Positions 1-5,576 are shown, numbered from the stretch's first letter. The stretch is 8,016 nt of DNA from JALZHR01 sp036389695 (GCA_036389695.1 DASVWG010000023.1:1-8016); one strand, 5' to 3'. Notes: generated by a model from the letters alone, not told the origin. Numbers and translations are program-made.

Positions 1-62
1 CCACAATTTCAGAAAATCCTGATGCCGCCAGAGACTTTTTGCCGGAGCGCGCATATTTCGGG

Positions 63-383
63 TTATCTCCGGCGCTTGTTTCTTTCCATCAAAAGCGAAA
101 AAGCGAGCTGTCTTTCCTGCAAGAGCCTGGCGAGCTTTGTTTTTTCCTGCGCATCAATCGAATTTTTGATTTTCTCTTTCAGCTCGCCGATTTCCTTCAG
201 GCGCTCGACTTCTTCGGGCACGAATTTACTGCTTTTTAAAACCGAATAACCCATCCGCAAATCTTCGGGCGTGGCAAAGTAAGAATCCAAATCAACGGGG
301 CGTCCCGCGCCTTCGAGGTTGTCGAAATCGCCCGCTTCGATAGAGTTTCTGATTTGTTCGTCGATAAATTTTCCTAAAGACAT
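63..383 (-). CDS. DUF1992 (DnaJ-homologue C28-like conserved domain) protein
   Basis: This 106-residue protein matches the DUF1992 family, also called the conserved domain of DnaJ homologue subfamily C member 28. What is seen: an N-terminal helix (FIDEQIRNSIEAGDF), then the family hallmark GDFDNLEGAGRPVDLD at about residues 18-33, then PEDLRMGYSVLKSSKFVPEE at about 39-58. The remainder is a charged, probably coiled-coil helix (60-106) ending in a basic RNKRRR tail. The length is normal for stand-alone bacterial members, which have no J domain. The molecular function of the family is not established. A weak AAGAGA lies about 9 bases before the ATG. It follows the polysaccharide deacetylase on the same strand, 174 bases away, with the inverted heptad repeat in the gap, so co-transcription is uncertain. 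I see no signal peptide and expect a cytosolic protein. Confidence 0.88.
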   Translation of the reverse strand: MSLGKFIDEQIRNSIEAGDFDNLEGAGRPVDLDSYFATPEDLRMGYSVLKSSKFVPEEVERLKEIGELKEKIKNSIDAQEKTKLARLLQERQLAFSLLMERNKRRR

Positions 384-440
384 AAAAATTTTCTCTTAAA
401 ACAAGTAACGAAATTTTAAATTGAAAAGTTTTTGAAAGAG

Positions 441-556
441 GTAAGAAAGTGGTAAGTGGTAAGTTGCAATTGCAGAGAGTCGATTTTTTATTTAAAAGTC
501 GAAACTCAAAACAACGAACTTACCACTTACCACTTACCGTTTACCACTTTCTTACC
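441..556. repeat. Inverted repeat with arms made of 7-base tandem units (GGTAAGT / ACTTACC)
   Basis: The left arm (441-465) and right arm (518-555) are reverse complements. Read on the minus strand, each arm consists of GGTAAGT-type heptads plus a GTAAGAAAGTGG end block. The left arm has two heptads and the right arm four, so they differ by exactly 14 bases (positions about 533-546). The centre holds a further imperfect hairpin (477-507; GAGT/ACTC, CGA/TCG and TTTT/AAAA stems). The right arm runs directly into the TAG stop (558-560) of the deacetylase, so the transcript of that gene would end in a long hairpin. It could act as a terminator, an mRNA stabiliser or a REP-like element; the sequence does not decide between these. 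Confidence 0.8.
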
Positions 557-557
557 A

Positions 558-1262
558 CTATTTCATTAATTCCGAGACCGTCACAAGCTGAAAACCTTTC
601 GCGCGCAAGCCTTCAATCACGGGCTTGACGGCTTTCAGAGACTTTCGCTCGCGGTCATACATAACGTGCAGTAAGATGATTGAGCCCGCGCGCGTGTTGG
701 CAAGAATATGCTTCACAATTTCGTCGGTACTGGCGGCGATTTCGGGAAAAGATTCCGGCTCGACGTCCCAGGTGATGCTTTTTCTGTTCGTCTGCGAAAG
801 ATAAAAGGGCAGCGTCAGAAGCTTTTTGCCGTAAGGCGGGCGAAAATGCGCCGGTTTCTCGTAGCCCGCGGCGCGAATCATCTCGTCGGTGCGCTCGATT
901 TCTTCTTTGACGAACGACGACGAGACGAGCAACATCCGCGCGTGCGAATACGTATGATTGCCGATTTCGTGACCGGCGGCGACAATCTTTTTTCCTTCTT
1001 CCGGATGGCTTTTCAGCTCGCCGCCGGTTAAAAAGAAAGTCGCTTTGACGTTTTCTTCCTGCAAAATGCGCAGTATTTCGCCGGTGTGTTCCGGCGTCGG
1101 TCCGTCGTCGAAAGTCAGCGCGACCAGTTTCTGGTCGGTTTCGACGCGCGGCACGATTTCGCCGAAAAACTGGAACGTGCGCGACTTGCTCACTTCCCAC
1201 AATCCATACAGGATGCCCAAAAGCAGGACGAAAGCAATTAACAGATAATAGATTTTTCGCAT
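558..1262 (-). CDS. Membrane-anchored polysaccharide deacetylase (NodB homology domain)
   Basis: A 234-residue carbohydrate esterase family 4 protein, a family of metal-dependent enzymes that remove N- or O-acetyl groups from polymers such as peptidoglycan, chitin or poly-N-acetylglucosamine. Residues 5-22 are a hydrophobic N-terminal segment, either a signal anchor or an uncleaved signal peptide, which places the catalytic domain outside the cytoplasmic membrane. All NodB motifs are visible: TFDDGP at 50-55 (D52 catalytic base, D53 metal ligand), HEIGNHTYSH at 98-107 (metal ligands H103 and H107), RPPYG at 141-145, W165-D166, and ILLH with H199. It should therefore be active; the substrate cannot be read from the sequence. 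There is no clear Shine-Dalgarno before the ATG. A TAAAAT box (1270-1275, minus strand) lies 7 bases upstream of the start, so the mRNA may be leaderless. It is divergent from the DUF58 gene. Confidence 0.93.
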   Translation of the reverse strand: MRKIYYLLIAFVLLLGILYGLWEVSKSRTFQFFGEIVPRVETDQKLVALTFDDGPTPEHTGEILRILQEENVKATFFLTGGELKSHPEEGKKIVAAGHEIGNHTYSHARMLLVSSSFVKEEIERTDEMIRAAGYEKPAHFRPPYGKKLLTLPFYLSQTNRKSITWDVEPESFPEIAASTDEIVKHILANTRAGSIILLHVMYDRERKSLKAVKPVIEGLRAKGFQLVTVSELMK

Positions 1263-1269
1263 CAGTTGA

Positions 1270-1275
1270 ATTTTA
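1270..1275 (-). promoter_or_regulatory. Candidate -10 box of the deacetylase gene
   Basis: The minus strand reads TAAAAT here, five of six bases of the sigma-70 -10 consensus. It lies 7 bases before the ATG, so transcription would begin at or next to the start codon. No convincing -35 box is seen at the usual distance, so this is a weak call. Confidence 0.3.
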
Positions 1276-1351
1276 ATTTAAAACGGCTTTTTCTAAAAAT
1301 TTTGTTTGAGCTAAAACTTCAAAAAATCGGCGCTTCCGTTTCCTACAAAAT

Positions 1352-1380
1352 TTTTCACCCGCGCCGCTTTTCTGTATAAT
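1352..1380 (+). promoter_or_regulatory. Promoter of the DUF58 gene with a perfect -10 box
   Basis: TATAAT at 1375-1380 is a perfect sigma-70 -10 box. A weak -35 (TTTTCA, 1352-1357, four of six matches) lies 17 bases upstream. The ATG at 1389 is only 8 bases beyond the -10 box, so the expected transcription start is at or within one or two bases of the start codon. Confidence 0.6.
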
Positions 1381-1388
1381 CAACGGCA

Positions 1389-2711
1389 ATGCAATTCGTC
1401 TTTTCGCGTCGATTTTATATTCTGCTGGCGATTGGCTTGATTCCGCTGTCGCTTTCGTGGAATCTGCCCGCGCTGCGCACAATGGTTTTCGCGGCGGACG
1501 CGCTGCTCGTTCTGGCGGCGATAATCGATTATTTCATCAGCCGGAAATTGAGCGAAGATTTCACAATCAGGCGCGAATTTTCCAGGCGCTTTGCCATCGG
1601 CGACGAAACGGAAGTGCGCCTTATCATCGAAAATCTCTCGCCGCACACGTTTACCATTCAAATCAAAGATGAGTTTCCGCCCGAAATGCGGCTCGTCGGC
1701 GCGCGCGAGGCACAGCTCAAAATCGAAGGGCAGACTTTCGTGCGGATTAATTACGCGCTCGTTCCGCCGCGCCGCGGGCGTTACGAATTCGGTCAAACGG
1801 CGGTGCGTTTTTTATCAAAGCTCGCTCTCATCTGGTGTCAGAAGAATCTGAACCAGCCGGAAGCCGTCAAGGTTTATCCGAATATGCGGCGCGCGCGCGA
1901 GATGGAATTGAAAGCGCTCGGCGCGAGAAGCTTTCTGGCGATTCAGCGCAAAGCCGTGCGGCGCGGCGAAGGGCGCGAGTTCGAATCGATGCGCGACTAC
2001 GTGCGCGGCGACGAATTGCGGCACGTTTCGTGGACGGCGACCGCGCGGCGCGCCAAGCTCACCACGCGCCAGTATCAAATCGAGCGCGACCAGACGATTC
2101 TCATCGCGCTCGACGCCGGACGCCTGATGACCGGACGCATCGGCGACGAAACGAAATTCGACACGGCGATTCACGCCAGCTTAGCCTTAATGTCGGCGGC
2201 GGCGCGCGGCGGCGACAACTGCGGCTTGATGGTTTTCGGACGCCGCATCAAAAAATATCTGCCGCCGAAAAAAGGCGTCGACCATCTCGACGCCGTGCTC
2301 GAAGCCCTGCACGACCTCGAACCCGAATTAATCGAGCCGTCCTACGCCCGCGCCTTCCAATTCATCGCCGCCAACCTGAAAAAACGCACTTTCGTCATCA
2401 TCCTGACCGACCTCGTCGATAAAGATTCTTCCAAAGAGCTTTTAAATTCCCTCAAGCTCCTGCGCCCGCGCCATCTGCCCCTAGTCGTCACCATCGGCGA
2501 CCGCGATTTAAACGCCACGGTCAGCCAGATTCCCAAAGAATTAAAAGAAGTCTTCGTCCAATCCGCCGCCGAAGAAATCATCCACCAGCGCGAAGCCGCT
2601 TTGAGAATGGTCGAATCTCTCGGCGGTCTTGCATTGGACGTGACAACAAATTCCCTCGCGCCTCGCCTGCTGGAAACTTATCTGCGAGTTAAGGAAAGAG
2701 GTTTGCTCTAA
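1389..2711 (+). CDS. DUF58 domain protein with two N-terminal membrane helices
   Basis: This 440-residue protein has the standard DUF58 architecture. Two hydrophobic helices (about 8-24 and 33-50) anchor it. A beta-rich extracytoplasmic-type segment follows (about 55-150). The DUF58 signature GREFESMRDYVRGDELRHVSWTATAR lies at about 195-220, and the C-terminal half resembles a von Willebrand A fold, with LIALDAGRLM near 238-247 and a strand ending LTD near 339-341. The MIDAS motif is degenerate. DUF58 genes usually sit next to MoxR-type AAA+ ATPases and transglutaminase genes in envelope- or stress-related operons; none of these is in the window, so this copy is solitary here. There is no Shine-Dalgarno before the ATG, consistent with the leaderless promoter just upstream. 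The start is supported by the N-terminus (FVFSRRF then a hydrophobic helix), which resembles that of relatives. The precise biochemical role of the family is unknown. Confidence 0.92.
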   Translation: MQFVFSRRFYILLAIGLIPLSLSWNLPALRTMVFAADALLVLAAIIDYFISRKLSEDFTIRREFSRRFAIGDETEVRLIIENLSPHTFTIQIKDEFPPEMRLVGAREAQLKIEGQTFVRINYALVPPRRGRYEFGQTAVRFLSKLALIWCQKNLNQPEAVKVYPNMRRAREMELKALGARSFLAIQRKAVRRGEGREFESMRDYVRGDELRHVSWTATARRAKLTTRQYQIERDQTILIALDAGRLMTGRIGDETKFDTAIHASLALMSAAARGGDNCGLMVFGRRIKKYLPPKKGVDHLDAVLEALHDLEPELIEPSYARAFQFIAANLKKRTFVIILTDLVDKDSSKELLNSLKLLRPRHLPLVVTIGDRDLNATVSQIPKELKEVFVQSAAEEIIHQREAALRMVESLGGLALDVTTNSLAPRLLETYLRVKERGLL

Positions 2712-2912
2712 ATTTGCAACGCTGTCCGGTAAGCCGCTCGACTCGCTTAATCAATTTAAATTTTTGTTGCATAAGCAGGCAATTTGCCTTATAAGTTATC
2801 TGCATATAAACCTGTAACGCGGAATGTTCCTTCATATAAGTCAGGTGGTTTACCTGTCAGTTGAGGCTTTGCCGTTTCCGATAATATTTATTCCCGGAGG
2901 ATTTAGTCGCCA
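2712..2912. other. Intergenic region with two similar imperfect palindromes
   Basis: This 201-base AT-rich gap contains an exact 13-base palindrome (AGGCAATTTGCCT, 2777-2789) and a second interrupted one (CAGGT/ACCTG, 2842-2856). Each is preceded by ATAAG, with or without a T before CAGG. A third CATATAA start lies between them at 2803, giving a spacing of about 30-33 bases. No T-run follows either palindrome, so these are not typical intrinsic terminators. They may be operators or a worn repeat. I see no gene in this gap. Confidence 0.35.
2861..2888 (+). promoter_or_regulatory. Candidate promoter of the zinc-ribbon gene
   Basis: TTGAGG (2861-2866, four of six -35 matches) and AATATT (2883-2888, four of six -10 matches) are 16 bases apart. 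An overlapping GATAAT (2880-2885) is a better -10 box but has no -35 at a normal distance. The promoter lies 24-30 bases before the ATG, and GGAGG (2896-2900) is the ribosome binding site at 12 bases spacing. Confidence 0.35.
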
Positions 2913-3416
2913 ATGAAAAAATGTCCATACTGCCAACTCACTTATGATGACAACACGCTTTTCTACTGTCTGAACGATGGAAAACCTTTGTTTGACGTGT
3001 CCGACGAGCCGGAAGCAGAAACGGTCGCTATAAATCCGCCGCCTGCGCCGCCGAGCAAATCGAATAATAAATTAATTCCCTTAACTATAATCTTAAGTTC
3101 TGCCCTTGTTTCGGCAGCATTAATTCTCTGGCTCATCTATCCAGCCAGTTCCCAGTCGCAAAAGTGCGTTTTGTATAATAACGACCCCAACGAAAGCTTC
3201 GTTATGACTCGCATTAATTGCGATAAATTTTCCTGCGACGACGACCCGAACACGTCCAGAGGCTCAAAGCCTAATGGAACGGAAATTCAGCGGCTGAATA
3301 CACCTGCTGTCAAAAGTAAATCCAAGAAATTCAATTGGACGCAAGTGACTATTCTGGAGGAAGCTAAAATGACCGTCTGGGTCGCCGATACCAAGATAAA
3401 ATGCACCAGCCAATAA
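2913..3416 (+). CDS. Zinc-ribbon, single membrane helix, SH3-like domain protein
   Basis: This 167-residue protein has three parts. Residues 1-26 form a short zinc ribbon (C4, C7 and C19 in KKCPYCQLTYDDNTLFYCL, then NDGKPL) of a type frequent at the N-terminus of Acidobacteriota membrane proteins; D22 may stand in for the fourth ligand. A proline-rich linker (41-49) leads to a membrane helix at 54-76. The C-terminal part (about 86-165) resembles a bacterial SH3 fold: a first strand with VMTRINC, a G-x-x-I strand near 122-127, a W-T-Q-V strand at 142-145 and a final TVWVADTKIKC. It has four cysteines (85, 103, 108, 164) that could form disulfides outside the membrane. The ribbon should face the cytosol. 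The function is unknown; SH3-type domains often bind peptide or cell wall. GGAGG lies 12 bases before the ATG. Confidence 0.8.
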   Translation: MKKCPYCQLTYDDNTLFYCLNDGKPLFDVSDEPEAETVAINPPPAPPSKSNNKLIPLTIILSSALVSAALILWLIYPASSQSQKCVLYNNDPNESFVMTRINCDKFSCDDDPNTSRGSKPNGTEIQRLNTPAVKSKSKKFNWTQVTILEEAKMTVWVADTKIKCTSQ

Positions 3417-3565
3417 TTTGCGGCGCAGGCAGAAAATTTCAAACGCGTCCGAAATTGTCTTGCAGCGCCCTTGAACTTAAAATGCGCTTTCATCGCGCGT
3501 CGCAATTCCGCTTCCAACCGACAAAGCCGAACGCTCATCTGCCGTCGCGGTTAGGCTGAAAACAG
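3417..3565. other. Intergenic spacer before the terminator hairpin
   Basis: This is GC-mixed sequence between the zinc-ribbon stop codon and the hairpin. No convincing gene is seen on either strand. A minus-strand open frame (start at 3538) crosses it but runs on into the zinc-ribbon coding region and has no recognisable domain. The spacer could hold a 3' untranslated region or a small RNA that ends at the hairpin. Confidence 0.3.
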
Positions 3566-3613
3566 GCGCGGAGAGTTTGTCGAAAGATAGACTTTCCGCG
3601 CTCTTTAAATTTT
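3566..3613 (+). terminator. Intrinsic terminator: 16-bp stem with GAAA tetraloop
   Basis: Positions 3566-3581 pair with 3586-3601 without interruption when read as plus-strand RNA, starting with a GCGCGGA/UCCGCGC-type base. Three of the pairs are G-U wobbles (3573-3594, 3577-3590, 3579-3588). The loop is the stable GAAA tetraloop (3582-3585). A U-rich run (TCTTTAAATTTTA) follows. The wobbles would be A-C mismatches on the other strand, so the structure is built for plus-strand transcripts. It lies 149 bases after the zinc-ribbon stop codon, and its T-run overlaps the -35 region of the next gene, insulating that gene from upstream transcription. Confidence 0.7.
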
Positions 3614-3633
3614 ACGGCAGAAGAATATATAAT
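3604..3633 (+). promoter_or_regulatory. Promoter of the macro-TIR gene
   Basis: A perfect TATAAT (3628-3633) with TTTAAA (3604-3609, four of six -35 matches) 18 bases upstream. Transcription should start near 3640. This rules out the earlier in-frame ATG at 3632, which overlaps the -10 box, and leaves a leader of about 55 bases before the start at 3695. Confidence 0.6.
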
Positions 3634-3682
3634 GCGGGCTGAATTACGTGACGATAATTTGGTAGTCGAATTTATATGTTAC

Positions 3683-3690
3683 AAGGAGAT
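3683..3690 (+). promoter_or_regulatory. Ribosome binding site that fixes the macro-TIR start at 3695
   Basis: AAGGAGAT is a near-perfect Shine-Dalgarno with 6 bases between AGGAG and the ATG at 3695. The upstream in-frame ATG at 3632 has no such site, so the first 21 codons of the longer frame are untranslated leader. Confidence 0.75.
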
Positions 3691-3694
3691 ACGT

Positions 3695-4687
3695 ATGGCT
3701 ATAGTCCAATTAAAGCTTGGAGATATGTTTGACGGTCCAAGCGATTTGATAGTTCTTCCCTGCTCGATTAGCGGAACCATCACTGAATTTGTGCGTAAAA
3801 GTCTCATCCATCATCGCATTCCTTATCCGGAATCTGGAATGAAGCTCGGTGACGTCAGCGTAATGCCATTTCAAGGCGGTGAGAATATTGCACAGTTTGT
3901 TGCCTACGCAGCTTCGGTTGCGTATAACAATTCATCTATTGACGCCGTTCGTCGAATTGGTGAACAGCTTGGAGAAGCTACAAATCAAAACCCCACTATT
4001 CGACTCGTTTCCGCTCCTTTGTTGGGTGCCGGTGCAGGCGGATTAAAGAGTGAAGAAGTTGTCGAATCACTAACAAAAGGCTTCAAGTCTACTGCTCATC
4101 GAGATGCGCGCTTGGTTATTCATGTCCGTCACCAGAATGTATTTTCTTATCTGTCGATGAGTTCCGTACCATCTATACCTGAGCAGAAGCAAGCACCTGA
4201 GCCAGTAAGTCCATTACGGGTCTTTATTAGTTACTCTCATACGTCCGCCGAGCATGAACAGTGGGTAGAAAAACTCGGCATATTTTTACGTGAAAGCGGC
4301 ATCGACGCGCGACTTGACATCTGGAATCTTCGGCATGGTATGGACTTGCCGCAGTTCATGACAAATGAGCTTGCGCTTGCTGAGCGAGTCATTCTAATTT
4401 CGGACGAAAAGTATGCTGAGAAAGCTGACGGTCGGGTCGGAGGAGTCGGATGGGAGACGATGATTGTCCAAGGCGACATTGCAAATCAGCCGCCCGATAG
4501 CACAAAATATTTGGTTATTGTGCGTAGCAAGAATATTGAGGAAGGTTTGCCTCGCTATCTAAAAACGAGATTTGTGATTCATTGGTCAGAAGATACTTAT
4601 GATGGGAAAAATAAGGATATCCTCTTACGTGAATTATACGACCAAGTGAAGGCTCCGCCTCTCGGACAAAAGCCTGTATTCCTTTAG
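3695..4687 (+). CDS. Macro-like domain fused to a TIR/SEFIR domain; candidate NAD-based immune effector
   Basis: A 330-residue cytosolic protein with two domains. Residues 1-150 resemble a macro fold, which binds ADP-ribose and related molecules: the opening strand VQLKLGD, then DLIVLPCS, and a glycine-rich phosphate loop APLLGAGAGGL at about 107-117 followed by an EEVVESL helix. A proline-rich linker (about 158-173) leads to a TIR_2/SEFIR-type domain: RVFISYSH at 175-182, LDIWNLRHGMDLP near 207-219, VILISDEKY near 232-240, and GGVGWETM, in which E254 aligns with the catalytic glutamate of NAD-cleaving TIR domains. TIR domains of bacterial defence systems consume NAD or make ADP-ribose-derived signals, and some Thoeris ThsA proteins carry macro domains that read such signals. 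A single chain that both makes and senses the product is my inference. The protein converges on the zwf tail remnant 24 bases downstream. It has its own promoter and terminator insulation, so it looks like a self-contained cargo gene. Confidence 0.85.
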   Translation: MAIVQLKLGDMFDGPSDLIVLPCSISGTITEFVRKSLIHHRIPYPESGMKLGDVSVMPFQGGENIAQFVAYAASVAYNNSSIDAVRRIGEQLGEATNQNPTIRLVSAPLLGAGAGGLKSEEVVESLTKGFKSTAHRDARLVIHVRHQNVFSYLSMSSVPSIPEQKQAPEPVSPLRVFISYSHTSAEHEQWVEKLGIFLRESGIDARLDIWNLRHGMDLPQFMTNELALAERVILISDEKYAEKADGRVGGVGWETMIVQGDIANQPPDSTKYLVIVRSKNIEEGLPRYLKTRFVIHWSEDTYDGKNKDILLRELYDQVKAPPLGQKPVFL

Positions 4688-4703
4688 CTCATTCGTTAGT
4701 GAG
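4688..4703. terminator. Weak hairpin between the macro-TIR gene and the zwf remnant
   Basis: Directly after the stop codon, CTCATT pairs with AGTGAG around a CGTT loop (6 bp, one G-U pair in plus-strand RNA). No strong T-run follows, so it is at best a weak terminator between convergent reading frames. Confidence 0.3.
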
Positions 4704-4711
4704 ACTTCAAA

Positions 4712-4768
4712 TCAATCTATTATATTCCGCCAACTTCTACCGTCGTGCGCTAGTAGGTTATCAGCGTC
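4712..4768 (-). pseudogene. Displaced second copy of the zwf 3' end (last 18 codons and stop)
   Basis: Aligned without gaps to the end of intact zwf (6308-6364; constant offset 1596), 47 of 57 bases match. Read on the minus strand it encodes DADNLLAHDGRSWRNIID and a TGA stop, against EADDLLAHDGRSWRNIIV and TGA in zwf. Fifteen of 18 residues are identical, and seven of the ten base differences are silent. This pattern shows that the copy evolved under coding constraint in a functional zwf of a different lineage; it is not a recent duplication of the present zwf end. Similarity stops abruptly at 4768/6364 on one side and at the stop codon on the other. It has no start and is far too short to function. 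It is most likely an attachment-site copy or recombination scar of the inserted cassette. Confidence 0.85.
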
Positions 4769-4792
4769 CCGCAAATCCGACTTGCTCGGCAT

Positions 4793-5125
4793 TTAATGCG
4801 TATGACTCTTCCCTCTTTCAAGAGCAGCATTGATGAGATTAAGCGGCTCGTCTTGCGGCTTCAAGTTGCCCTCTAATGAAAGCAGATACAATTTGACCGC
4901 AGCTTTGTGAGCATTGGTATAGAGATAGATTGTCTCGATGCCTTCGAGCAGCATTTTGCTTGCTTGTTCGGCTCCTTGCTGTCCGCTGTCGATGGCGCTT
5001 TTAATCGTGAATAGAAGTTGAGCTAAACGTTCAGCGGCGACTGCATCCTGACACAAGACAGGTTCAAGAACGTCAGTCCAATCTTCTGTGTCGGCGAGTG
5101 GAATTGTAATCCGGTATTTCATCAT
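4793..5125 (-). CDS. Hypothetical 110-residue protein of the zwf cassette
   Basis: I do not recognise this protein. It begins MMKYRITIPLADTEDW, continues with a mostly helical, mildly acidic body (helix-like stretches near residues 28-50, 52-65 and 69-83) and ends in a short polar tail with GKSHTH. It has no membrane segment, signal peptide or catalytic motif that I can name. Two adjacent ATGs (5125 and 5122) are possible starts. The frame stays open to an ATG at 5272, but that extension would run through the AT-rich divergent promoter region and antisense to the XRE gene, so I reject it. There is no Shine-Dalgarno. A TATATT box (5149-5154, minus strand) lies about 24 bases upstream. It is divergent from the XRE gene, an arrangement typical of a regulator and its target, and ends 24 bases from the zwf remnant. 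Confidence 0.55.
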   Translation of the reverse strand: MMKYRITIPLADTEDWTDVLEPVLCQDAVAAERLAQLLFTIKSAIDSGQQGAEQASKMLLEGIETIYLYTNAHKAAVKLYLLSLEGNLKPQDEPLNLINAALERGKSHTH

Positions 5126-5169
5126 ATACAGAATATGTGAATTAAAAGAATATACAAAATTAGCATATT
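5126..5169. promoter_or_regulatory. AT-rich divergent promoter region between the unknown gene and the XRE gene
   Basis: This 44-base, strongly AT-rich gap has minus-strand TATATT (5149-5154) serving the 110-residue gene and plus-strand TATA-like boxes serving the XRE frame. No classical -35 pair is clear on either strand. An XRE regulator made from this region could bind here, but no strong palindrome is seen. Confidence 0.35.
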
Positions 5170-5220
5170 TTGAAGAAAAAAACGGTTTACATTGCTTAGC
5201 GTGGTCGTCTCGTTGGTCTG
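5170..5220 (+). pseudogene. Interrupted 5' part of the XRE gene (amber codon at 5197-5199)
   Basis: In the same frame as the regulator, TTG at 5170 would begin KKKTVYIA, then a TAG, then RGRLVGLLRELR, which runs straight into the helix-turn-helix. Regulators of this kind often begin with a K-(S/T)-(V/I)-Y stretch about 15 residues before the L-x-x-x-R end of helix 1, and the spacing here fits exactly if the TAG replaces a Gln or Glu codon. The upstream frame closes at a TAG at 5161-5163. Confidence 0.5.
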
Positions 5221-5415
5221 TTGCGCGAGCTGAGAATCGAGGCTGGTCTGACGCAGATAGATTTAGCCGCACGCATAGAAAAACACCAAGTCGATGTTTC
5301 GCGATATGAAAGCGGTCAGAGGAAACTGGATGTGCTGGAAGTTCGTGAAATATGCCAAGCCGTCGGGATTACGTTGGAGGAATTTGTCAAAAGGCTGGAA
5401 GGGGTGCTGAAGTAA
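5221..5415 (+). CDS. XRE-family helix-turn-helix regulator, probably 5'-truncated by an in-frame stop
   Basis: These 64 residues are a cro/C1-type helix-turn-helix: LRELRIEAGLTQIDLAARI (helices 1-2), then the recognition helix VDVSRYESGQRKL, then LDVLEVREICQAVGITLEEFVKRLE. Such small XRE proteins bind operators near their own promoter and are common as regulators of phage-like, toxin-antitoxin and defence genes. The only start in the open frame is TTG at 5221, which has no Shine-Dalgarno and cuts into helix 1; the natural N-terminus appears to lie upstream beyond an amber codon at 5197. The gene may therefore be a pseudogene or may give a shortened, poorly expressed product. It is divergent from the 110-residue gene and 247 bases before the membrane protein gene, which has its own promoter. 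Confidence 0.7.
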   Translation: MRELRIEAGLTQIDLAARIEKHQVDVSRYESGQRKLDVLEVREICQAVGITLEEFVKRLEGVLK

Positions 5416-5576
5416 TCGCGTTAAGATGCGCCAGAAGGTCTGCTCCGCAAAGAACCGAAGAAGAACCCGAACCACCAACACCGCCGGATTAAAATTAATA
5501 CAGTGCCTGAATCAGCTTAGCGTTATACTTATTTCTGTCTCAAATACGACCAATTAAGCAACTTAACTTTTTGTTG

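Noticed and set aside
708..1031. 107-codon plus-strand frame antisense to the deacetylase
   Set aside because: It is fully covered by the deacetylase, whose catalytic motifs are intact; no independent coding evidence.
1835..2422. 195-codon plus-strand frame inside the DUF58 gene
   Set aside because: Arginine- and alanine-rich shadow of GC-rich coding sequence; the DUF58 frame covers the region fully with clear motifs.
3287..3538. Minus-strand 83-codon open frame across the zinc-ribbon 3' end and spacer
   Set aside because: Half of it lies antisense to the zinc-ribbon coding region, it has no ribosome binding site or recognisable domain, and the terminator hairpin fits plus-strand transcription.
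3538..3547. Possible third zwf tail copy (TCTGCCGTCG) left of the macro-TIR gene
   Set aside because: Only 10 bases match the zwf 3' end, and the flanking bases do not keep the frame or the encoded residues; chance similarity in GC-rich DNA is likely.
3632..3694. Longer N-terminus (21 extra codons) of the macro-TIR protein
   Set aside because: Its ATG overlaps a perfect -10 box and lacks a ribosome binding site, while ATG 3695 has AAGGAGAT at ideal spacing and starts right at the first macro strand.
5126..5272. Extended N-terminus (49 extra codons) of the 110-residue protein
   Set aside because: It would cross the AT-rich divergent promoter region and overlap the XRE gene antisense; the added residues look like translated non-coding DNA.
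5457..5492. Short frame encoding EEEPEPPTPPD and a stop after the XRE gene
   Set aside because: It looks like an acidic proline-rich protein tail but has no start and is out of frame with the XRE gene; too short to support a gene or a frameshift claim.
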